DNA of 11,747 nt from JACJXF01 sp964349045. Lineage in GTDB: Bacteria > Bacteroidota > Bacteroidia > Bacteroidales > GCA-2748055. The notes beneath the pieces were generated by a model, which ran no database searches, was not told the DNA's origin, and saw nothing but the letters and a program-made list of their open reading frames with translations. Below are positions 6,158 to 11,747 of the stretch, one piece after another. Positions within the stretch are counted from its first letter, which is position 1. Each line of letters begins with the position of its first letter. Where the stretch lies: contig CAYGFI010000152.1 of assembly GCA_964349045.1 (NCBI GenBank), forward strand, positions 1 to 11,747. Direction: 5' to 3'. The translations under genes were made by a program, and so were the position numbers.

Positions 6158-7276
6158 ATGAACATATACCAAACCTACTTCCTTCTCGGAAAAATCCTTG
6201 CGTTGGATGTTAATCCTCAACCTGAGGAAATAATACAGGTGTTGCAAAAAGACGATATCCCATGGGAGCAGTTTGTTGCCCTGGCCGATCAACACCTTAT
6301 CCTTCAGGCTCTTTTTCCAAAAATACAGGATCATAAGCTGGATGAATTCTTTCCCGGTGAAGTTCTGAAACATCTGAAATATATATTTGACCTTACTACT
6401 ACCCGTAACCTTGAAGTAATCAAACAAACGGAGAAGTTAACTGTCGTTCTAAGCAAAGAAGGAATCAGCCCTCTTTATATGAAGGGGGTGGGGAATATTC
6501 TGGATGGCGTTTACAAATACCCGGGAGAGAGAATTCTTCATGATATTGATTTACTGGTCCCTGAGGAGAAGTTTGAAGATGCAGCTAAAATTCTGATCAG
6601 TGATGGTTACCGGAGCAATTATAACTACAATCCTGCACAGAAAAACCAGAGCAGACACTACCCTATCCTTTTTAAACCTGGTGAACCGGTATATGCAGAG
6701 CTTCACCGGATGCCTGTTGGCCGGAAATATTCAAAGTACTTTAATACGGAAATGACGATGCAGGCTGCAAAAAGAATCACTTTTTATCCGGGTTGCCTGG
6801 TCATGTCAGATGAACACAAGATCATCCATAATTTTATCCATGGTCAGATGGATCACCGGTCGCGTATTTATGCACGGGAGTTCATGAGAAACCTTTATGA
6901 TTTGTTATTGCTTTCAGGTCGTGCAGACCCTGAGAAGGTCTTGTCTGATTTCGGACATTTCAGAAGGACCTCCTCCGGATATCTCGATATAACCTACGAT
7001 ACATTCGCCATAACTCCGACTAACCGTATAAATCCCCCGCTGTTCTTTCATGCCTATCGCTTCCGTTATTTTCTGAACATACGTTACCCTTTCGTGGGAA
7101 TGATGTCCCTGCTTTTGATACGTCTATTTTCAGGTTATGTGGTCAAACCTCTGCGAGCCATTACCGATAAGGAATTAAGGATGAATTTGATTTCAAAACT
7201 GGGTAGTCGGGGATGGTATAAAAAGCAGGGAAGATTTTACAGGAAGGTATTTGGGTTTAGGGAAAGAAATGGTTAA
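6158..7276 (+). CDS. Nucleotidyltransferase family protein (NTP_transf_5 type)
   Basis: A 372-residue protein with the hallmarks of the NTP_transf_5 branch of the nucleotidyltransferase superfamily. It has YMKG at 107-110, an arginine in PGERILHDIDLLV with the two metal-binding aspartates D129 and D131, and a third acidic residue in the YAELHRMP block (E181, H183). The first 90 residues are helical. The C-terminal third (about 270-372) is basic, with an aromatic and hydrophobic stretch (FHAYRFRYFLNIRYPFVGMMSLLLIRLF) that could touch the membrane. Family members occur beside HPr-kinase-like and PqqD-like genes in lasso-peptide and polysaccharide clusters, where they are thought to transfer a nucleotide or act on a phosphorylated peptide; the substrate is mostly unproven. 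It is coupled to the upstream ATPase gene and is the last gene of the plus-strand run. Confidence 0.85.
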   Translation: MNIYQTYFLLGKILALDVNPQPEEIIQVLQKDDIPWEQFVALADQHLILQALFPKIQDHKLDEFFPGEVLKHLKYIFDLTTTRNLEVIKQTEKLTVVLSKEGISPLYMKGVGNILDGVYKYPGERILHDIDLLVPEEKFEDAAKILISDGYRSNYNYNPAQKNQSRHYPILFKPGEPVYAELHRMPVGRKYSKYFNTEMTMQAAKRITFYPGCLVMSDEHKIIHNFIHGQMDHRSRIYAREFMRNLYDLLLLSGRADPEKVLSDFGHFRRTSSGYLDITYDTFAITPTNRINPPLFFHAYRFRYFLNIRYPFVGMMSLLLIRLFSGYVVKPLRAITDKELRMNLISKLGSRGWYKKQGRFYRKVFGFRERNG

Positions 7277-7300
7277 ATGCAGATACTGCTGCGCCTCTGC

Positions 7301-7373
7301 TAACGCCTCCGCAGAGAAGCTTCAGCGTTCGCGGAGCGCCTCCGCTGAGTAGCTTCAGCGCTCAAGGAAAGCT
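7301..7373. repeat. Two more copies of the GC-rich palindromic repeat
   Basis: The first half-unit (7301-7335) matches 94-128 at 31 of 35 positions. The second (7335-7373) matches 6-44 at 38 of 39 positions and keeps the hairpin CGCTGA-gtagct-TCAGCG (7343-7360). The two are directly adjacent, a tighter spacing than at the left end of the window. The repeat lies just after the stop of the nucleotidyltransferase gene. Together with 2-142 it brackets the plus-strand gene run. Confidence 0.8.
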
Positions 7374-7404
7374 TTAGCAGCATACGGATCGCGGTAACTC
7401 TATG

Positions 7405-7438
7405 ACGCAAAGGGAACGTGGTTTTTTTTGCGTTTTTT
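7405..7438 (+). terminator. Candidate intrinsic terminator of the plus-strand gene run
   Basis: ACGCAAA (7405-7411) pairs with TTTGCGT (7427-7433), and TTTTT follows at 7434-7438. The stem is 7 bp with a 15-nt loop. It lies between two convergent genes, where a terminator is expected. The ACGCAAAG motif also resembles low-complexity intergenic repeats, so part of the signal may be repeat-derived. Confidence 0.4.
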
Positions 7439-7450
7439 AACTGCCTTAGC

Positions 7451-7471
7451 GTCCCGACTTGTCGTCGGGAC
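7451..7471. terminator. GC-rich hairpin GTCCCGAC-ttgtc-GTCGGGAC between convergent genes
   Basis: A perfect 8-bp inverted repeat with a 5-nt loop, extendable by the flanking TTAGC and GCTTAA with a bulge. It sits six bases beyond the stop of the deacetylase gene and can form on either strand. Neither strand has a clean T-run directly after it, so it may be a shared 3'-end stabiliser or a REP-like element rather than a classical terminator. Confidence 0.45.
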
Positions 7472-7476
7472 TGCGC

Positions 7477-8133
7477 TTAACCTTTTCTTTTTACATCAAG
7501 TTTTTCCACATCCACCCTCTTCATCGGTATTGCCAGCATCTCATATCCCTCATCACTCAAATACTTCAGAACCTCCGGTAAAGCATGGTATAAATTTTTT
7601 CTGCCTTTAGCCGAGTCGTGAAAGACGATGATACTCCCTGACCGGACATTTCCGGTAACATTTCGAACGATGGTATCCCCCGAAACCCTGCGATTATAAT
7701 CATAACTTAACACATCCCACATAATTATCCGGTAATTTTTGAGGATCGCGGTGATCTGTGAACTGAGTATTCGTCCGTAAGGAGGACGAAACAACTCCGA
7801 GTCAATCAGGTTGCGCGCCAGTTCGATATCATCAAAATATTGCTGATTACGGGTTCCATAGCCTTTTAAATGGCTGTAAGTATGGTTCCCCACCGAATGT
7901 CCTTCGTTGAGGATCTGAGTATAAATATCCGGATTATGGTCCACATTACGACCCAGACAAAAGAAAGTTGCTTTTGCATTAAATTCTTTAAGCCGATCCA
8001 GCACCCAGGGTGTTACATCCGGTGTGGGTCCGTCGTCGAAACTCAGAAATACTTTCCTGAGTTCACCGTAGAAGCCCCAGGTAACGCGAGGCATCATTCG
8101 GATTATTATCTCAGGAGGGCGTACGATGAACAT
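7477..8133 (-). CDS. Polysaccharide deacetylase family protein (NodB domain, CE4)
   Basis: The open frame could begin at 8208, but ATG 8133 is chosen. It lies 10 bp after the stop of the upstream gene and is preceded by AAGGA five bases away (complement of 8139-8143), and the family homology begins just after it. The 218-residue product has all five CE4 motifs in order: SFDDGP (31-36, catalytic base and metal Asp), NHTYSH (83-88, metal-binding His pair), RPPYG (116-120), MWDVLSYDY (138-146) and IVFHDS (169-174). It should hydrolyse N- or O-acetyl groups from a glycan using a bound metal ion. There is no signal peptide or transmembrane anchor, unusual for a peptidoglycan or chitin deacetylase but common for short Bacteroidota members. 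The partner gene suggests an envelope-glycan or lipid-linked sugar substrate; the exact one cannot be read from sequence. Confidence 0.9.
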   Translation of the reverse strand: MFIVRPPEIIIRMMPRVTWGFYGELRKVFLSFDDGPTPDVTPWVLDRLKEFNAKATFFCLGRNVDHNPDIYTQILNEGHSVGNHTYSHLKGYGTRNQQYFDDIELARNLIDSELFRPPYGRILSSQITAILKNYRIIMWDVLSYDYNRRVSGDTIVRNVTGNVRSGSIIVFHDSAKGRKNLYHALPEVLKYLSDEGYEMLAIPMKRVDVEKLDVKRKG

Positions 8134-8143
8134 ATTTTTCCTT

Positions 8144-11100
8144 TTACCTTCCAAATCCGGACATACCACCGTCATATCGCTGCATGATCTGTATGACCTT
8201 ATCAGCAACTTCCTTCTGCCGGAAAGAACTTGACAATGAGAACAGATTATACAAAGCGCTCATATTCATTTGAAAATCATTGTTAAGTAACTGGAACTTA
8301 ACCGGATCAAAGATCTGAAGATCCTTATAGTAAACCAATTCCTGATCAAGTGTTACCAGGTATGTTTCCAGAATTTCATTTGCTTTTACCGTGTCGTTAA
8401 TACTATAATAGGTCTGAATAAGCGGAATAACGGATGTATTAAACGGGACCCTTTCATCCGGTGTAAGCTCCAGGCAGCGGTCAAGCACCTTGCTGGCGCT
8501 ATCGGTTTTACCTTCTTCAAAAAGAGCATTTGCCAGAGAAGCAAAACTATAGCGGAAATTGCTGATCATCCGCATGTTGTTCTCATCCAGGTAAACATCA
8601 GGATTTTCAATACCTCCCCAACGGAATTTTTCCATGAGGTTTTGATACATGATTTCTGTATTAACACTTCCCGAAAAAAGGTCGTTATTCCTGCCGGTAG
8701 CCGGAAGAAGCCTGTAAGCAAGCCCTTCGCGATGAAGAAACCTGTCGAGGTTGAGATAGTTATCCTTAGATGCTGTTATGGCAAAATAGACAGGCCTTTC
8801 CCAGTTATTTGATTCAATAAGATCCATGGTCATAATCCCGTTCTTGGAGATATTTCTCTTACCGATATCCCAGCGGATTTCTGAAACCATTGAATTAAGG
8901 AGATCTCCTTTTATAACGCCATCCGTCCTGAGTTTAGCGGTATCTGCAGTCAGGATAAACTTTTTTGCAGGGAAGAAATACTGACCGCGCTGAAACCTCG
9001 GGTCTTCCGACTTGAGAAATTTCATTGCAGAACTGAAAGGGAGATGGGCCTGGTCGATACGTTTGATCATTGATTCGGCACGTTTTCTGACATCGCTCAT
9101 ATCTCCGGCATTAACATCAAAGACCTTATTACGTTCAATTGCCCCGATAATTCCGATAAATTTCTCAACCGTAAAATTCTGATAACCTTTTCTAATCTCC
9201 TCATAATCTTTGGCAGCCAGTTCAGGAACCTTTGAATTTTTAACAATATTCAGGAAAGCAGAAAAAATGGTTTCATATTCTTTCTCAAAAGTGGCTTTAT
9301 TTGCCTGATATTTCTCTTCGATCATTACCCTCGCATCATCTGTAAACACTGCATAGTCACGGGTTCCCTGCCGGTATTGTTTTTCGGTTAACCCAAAACG
9401 CACCGGTTTCGAATCGTAAACCTGCATCTGCATCTGTTTAATATACCAGTCTGCCGTGAAATAACTCAGGTTAATAACCCGTACATCCGTCCTTACCCCC
9501 TCAACTTCCTGAATGTACCATAAGGGAAAAGTGTCATTATCACCGTTGGTGAACAATACTGCATTATTTTCACAGGAATTCAGGTAATTATAAGCAAAAT
9601 CGCGTGCAGTATAGCGCCCGGAACGATCGTGATCGTCCCAGTTCTCAGCGGCCATAATTCCCGGAACCAGGGCGGTGGTAATTAAGGTTACTCCTCCGGC
9701 AGCTGCAACTGATCTGTAGTTTTTCGAAATAAGCTGAATCAGCCAGAGAACGCCAAGTCCGATCCAGATGGTGAAAGCATAGAACGAACCCGCGTAGGCA
9801 TAATCCCGTTCCCTGGGTTGCAAAGGATATTGGTTCAGATAAACCAGGATTGCAAACCCGGTAAGTACAAACAAAAGAGTAACTACCCAGAAATCCTTAT
9901 TTTGTTTTTGATATTGAAAGATAATACCTGCTATTCCAAGCAAAAGGGGTAACAGGAACAGACGGTTGCGGGCTTTATTATTTTTCAAATGGTCGGGCAG
10001 ATTATCCTGCGGACCCAGACGGGCCTCGTCGATAAAATTAATCCCGCTGATCCAGTTTCCTTTCGTTAGTTCTCCATTTCCCTGCAAATCGTTCTGACGA
10101 CCCGCGAAGTTCCACATGAAATACCTCAAATACATAAATCCTACCTGATACCGTACGAAGAATTTCAGGTTTTCTCCGAATGAAGGTGTCTTAAGCGGGT
10201 TATTCCTATCGAACGACACCTCTCCGTTACGGTTCCGAACCGGTTTTCCCTGTTCATCTGACTGTACCTGGTACAGGTTGGCTTCATTCATTCCGGCCCA
10301 ATAAATATACTCCTGAATGTGTTCCGGTCGTTCGCTCCACATCCTTGGGAAGAATCCTTTAAAATTGGGATCATATTCATAATCCCTTTGTTTCACTTTT
10401 ACATACTTTCCGTTTTCCTTATAGAACAAAGGCTTCCCGTCTATTATTTTAATGGGGGGAGAATTGAAATAAGTTCCGTAAAACAATGGTGTCTGACCAT
10501 ATTGTTCCCGGTTCAGGTACCGGAGTAAATCGAATGCAGTATCCGGTGCACTCTCATTAAGGGGAGTATTTGCCACAGAACGAATAACAATCACTGCATA
10601 AGAGGAATACCCAATGGCTATCATGGTGAAAGCCACCAGAATTGAATTCCAGACCACCTGAAGTTTTTTGTGACTGCGGTAAATCAGGAAACCCAGTACA
10701 ATAAACAGCGCCGCAAAGTAAAAAATAAGTCCGGATTGGTACGGCATACCAAATCCATTTACAAACATGAGCTCAAACTGAGTTCCAAGAGAAACTAATC
10801 CGGGAATTATTATGTACATAATAGCTCCCAGGATAGCAACAGATATTCCCAAAGAAGCTGCAATTCCCCAGATTGTAGGTTTATATTTCTTGAAATAGTA
10901 TACAAAAACTATGGCCGGAATAGCGAGGAGGTTTAAAAGGTGGACACCTATTGATAATCCCATAAGGAACGCTATAAGAATAAGCCAGCGGTTGGCATGA
11001 GGTTCATTGGCGATATTTTCCCATTTCAGGATGGCCCAGAAAACAAAGGCCGTGAATAAAGATGAAGTAGCGTAAACTTCGGCCTCAACAGCTGAAAACC

Positions 11101-11512
11101 AGAATGTATCGGAAAAAGCATAAGCCAGGGCCCCAACTGCACCTGCACCCAGTACACTTATAATTTTTCCTGTTGAATAATCTTCATCGGTAATCACCAT
11201 TTTCTTTGCCAGATGGGTAATGGTCCAGAAAAGAAATAAGATCGTAAAGCCCGATGCCAGGGCTGACATTGAGTTCATCGACACCGCGATCTTTGAAACA
11301 TCTCCTCCGGCAAACAGAGTAAAAAACCGTCCGATGATCATAAAAAATGGCGCTCCCGGGGGATGCCCGACTTCCTGCTTAAAAGCGGTTGAGATAAATT
11401 CACCGGTATCCCAGAAACTGGTTGTGGGTTCCATTGTAAGCAGGTAAACCACGGATGCCACCGTAAAAAGAATCCAACCTGTGATGAGGTTGATTTTGTT
11501 GAATGTTTTCAT
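8144..11512 (-). CDS. DUF2723 / GT117-family membrane glycosyltransferase-like protein
   Basis: A 1122-residue membrane protein, full length for the Bacteroidota DUF2723 family (also listed as glycosyltransferase family 117 or protein O-mannosyltransferase-like). Residues 1-310 carry about nine transmembrane segments, and four more lie at about 517-620. The first periplasmic loop holds FWDTGEF (33-39) and GHPPGAPF (49-56); D35 and E38 are the likely counterparts of the catalytic acids of GT-C enzymes. A loop domain (about 311-515) separates the membrane blocks. Conserved blocks PRERDYAYAGSF (566-577), NWDDHDRSGRY (624-634) and TNGDNDTFPLWY (655-666) follow, and a helical TPR-like end lies at about 1005-1110. 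It probably uses a polyprenyl-linked sugar at the inner membrane to glycosylate exported proteins, but the reaction is inferred from the fold. ATG 11512 has no clear Shine-Dalgarno. It is the first gene of a unit with the deacetylase. Confidence 0.9.
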   Translation of the reverse strand: MKTFNKINLITGWILFTVASVVYLLTMEPTTSFWDTGEFISTAFKQEVGHPPGAPFFMIIGRFFTLFAGGDVSKIAVSMNSMSALASGFTILFLFWTITHLAKKMVITDEDYSTGKIISVLGAGAVGALAYAFSDTFWFSAVEAEVYATSSLFTAFVFWAILKWENIANEPHANRWLILIAFLMGLSIGVHLLNLLAIPAIVFVYYFKKYKPTIWGIAASLGISVAILGAIMYIIIPGLVSLGTQFELMFVNGFGMPYQSGLIFYFAALFIVLGFLIYRSHKKLQVVWNSILVAFTMIAIGYSSYAVIVIRSVANTPLNESAPDTAFDLLRYLNREQYGQTPLFYGTYFNSPPIKIIDGKPLFYKENGKYVKVKQRDYEYDPNFKGFFPRMWSERPEHIQEYIYWAGMNEANLYQVQSDEQGKPVRNRNGEVSFDRNNPLKTPSFGENLKFFVRYQVGFMYLRYFMWNFAGRQNDLQGNGELTKGNWISGINFIDEARLGPQDNLPDHLKNNKARNRLFLLPLLLGIAGIIFQYQKQNKDFWVVTLLFVLTGFAILVYLNQYPLQPRERDYAYAGSFYAFTIWIGLGVLWLIQLISKNYRSVAAAGGVTLITTALVPGIMAAENWDDHDRSGRYTARDFAYNYLNSCENNAVLFTNGDNDTFPLWYIQEVEGVRTDVRVINLSYFTADWYIKQMQMQVYDSKPVRFGLTEKQYRQGTRDYAVFTDDARVMIEEKYQANKATFEKEYETIFSAFLNIVKNSKVPELAAKDYEEIRKGYQNFTVEKFIGIIGAIERNKVFDVNAGDMSDVRKRAESMIKRIDQAHLPFSSAMKFLKSEDPRFQRGQYFFPAKKFILTADTAKLRTDGVIKGDLLNSMVSEIRWDIGKRNISKNGIMTMDLIESNNWERPVYFAITASKDNYLNLDRFLHREGLAYRLLPATGRNNDLFSGSVNTEIMYQNLMEKFRWGGIENPDVYLDENNMRMISNFRYSFASLANALFEEGKTDSASKVLDRCLELTPDERVPFNTSVIPLIQTYYSINDTVKANEILETYLVTLDQELVYYKDLQIFDPVKFQLLNNDFQMNMSALYNLFSLSSSFRQKEVADKVIQIMQRYDGGMSGFGR

Positions 11513-11564
11513 TCGAAAATATTTGAGTTATGTTATTGTATATTAAGTTGTTTCTCATAGCCTG

Positions 11565-11580
11565 TCCCGCTTGAGCGGGA
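11565..11580. repeat. Hairpin TCCCGCT-tg-AGCGGGA in the duplicated unit
   Basis: A perfect 7-bp inverted repeat lies in copy 1. In copy 2 the equivalent site (11689-11704) carries C-to-T at 11692, turning one G-C pair into G-T. CCCGC..GCGGG hairpins are typical Bacteroidota intergenic repeats. It lies about 55 bp upstream of the DUF2723 start and could be the 3' end of a gene to the right or part of the leader. Confidence 0.5.
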
Positions 11581-11581
11581 G

Positions 11582-11632
11582 AACCCTCATGTATTTTCAT
11601 GTCCTTGTTGTGTCCGTATGTGCATGAGGGTT
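11582..11632. repeat. Long-range inverted repeat AACCCTCATG / CATGAGGGTT
   Basis: A perfect 10-bp inverted repeat with 31 bases between the arms. The right arm spans the junction between the two tandem copies. Whether copy 2 also has the right arm cannot be seen because the window ends. Confidence 0.55.
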
Positions 11633-11747
11633 TCATTCGAAAATATTTGAGTTATGTTATTGCATATTAAGTTGTTTCTCATAGCCTGTCCTGCTTGAGC
11701 GGGAGAACCCTCATGTATTTTCATGTCCTTGTTGTGTCCGTATGTGC

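Larger units (their letters stand above)
11507..11747. repeat. 124-bp tandem duplication over the 5' end and upstream region of the DUF2723 gene
   Basis: Copy 1 (11507-11630) and copy 2 (11631-11747, cut by the window edge) differ at only two of 117 comparable bases: T11539/C11663 and C11568/T11692. The copied unit includes the complement of the DUF2723 start codon (CAT at 11510-11512), so a second CAT occurs at 11634-11636, where the frame read from it is not continuous with the gene. High identity indicates a recent duplication. Promoter elements could not be identified with confidence in either copy. Confidence 0.85.

Noticed and set aside
3229..7276. A classical lasso-peptide cluster
   Set aside because: No asparagine-synthetase-like macrolactam synthetase, no transglutaminase-like leader protease and no ABC exporter are present in the window, and the peptide has no core of the usual ring-plus-tail type.
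8134..8208. A 25-residue N-terminal extension of the deacetylase
   Set aside because: It lies inside the end of the DUF2723 gene, shows no signal or domain, and ATG 8133 has a proper ribosome binding site.
11400..11636. A 78-residue minus-strand frame starting at the duplicated ATG
   Set aside because: It arises from the tandem duplication of the DUF2723 start region and runs out of frame into that gene; composition is not protein-like.
11507..11747. The tandem unit as an integron attC array or CRISPR array
   Set aside because: No GTTRRRY/RYYYAAC core pair is present, there are only two units, and the units are nearly identical throughout without variable spacers.

Overview
The window looks like a chromosomal segment of an uncultured member of the Bacteroidota. 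The evidence is a large secreted protein with a C-terminal type IX secretion (T9SS) sorting domain, a 1122-residue DUF2723/GT117 membrane protein typical of that phylum, mostly weak Shine-Dalgarno sequences, one TAnnTTTG-type -7 box, and many short hairpin-forming intergenic repeats of the kind common in Bacteroidota genomes.

Layout. Positions 1-142 hold two tandem 89-bp-period copies of a GC-rich palindromic repeat, followed by about 700 bp of AT-rich DNA with no recognisable gene. The plus strand then carries: a secreted T9SS surface protein (835-3168); a 61-residue peptide with a twin-arginine-like N-terminus (3229-3414); a PqqD-like/HPr-kinase-like fusion protein (3483-4619); a 319-bp spacer full of hairpins and a CTCTGTG-type repeat; an AAA_14/DUF4143 ATPase (4939-6156); and, one base after its stop, a nucleotidyltransferase of the NTP_transf_5 type (6158-7276). 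A 200-bp convergent spacer (7277-7476) holds two more diverged copies of the palindromic repeat and candidate terminators. On the minus strand a two-gene unit runs from 11512 to 7477: the DUF2723/GT117 protein, then 10 bp later a short NodB-type polysaccharide deacetylase. The region upstream of that unit is a 124-bp tandem duplication that also copies the start codon of the first gene.

How the genes may work together. The most interesting part is 3229-7276. A short leader-like peptide lies directly upstream of a protein that joins a peptide-binding PqqD-like domain to a P-loop kinase, and a nucleotidyltransferase follows. PqqD-like proteins, HPr-kinase-like proteins and NTP_transf_5 proteins are known to co-occur around ribosomally made modified peptides (for example as lasso-peptide tailoring genes). 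Here there is no visible lasso cyclase, protease or radical-SAM enzyme, so if this is a peptide-modification cassette it is a reduced or different type. The ATPase separates the two enzymes and may be a later insertion. The minus-strand pair probably acts on cell-envelope glycans or glycoproteins and appears independent. All functional links are inferred from gene order and motifs; no searches were run.
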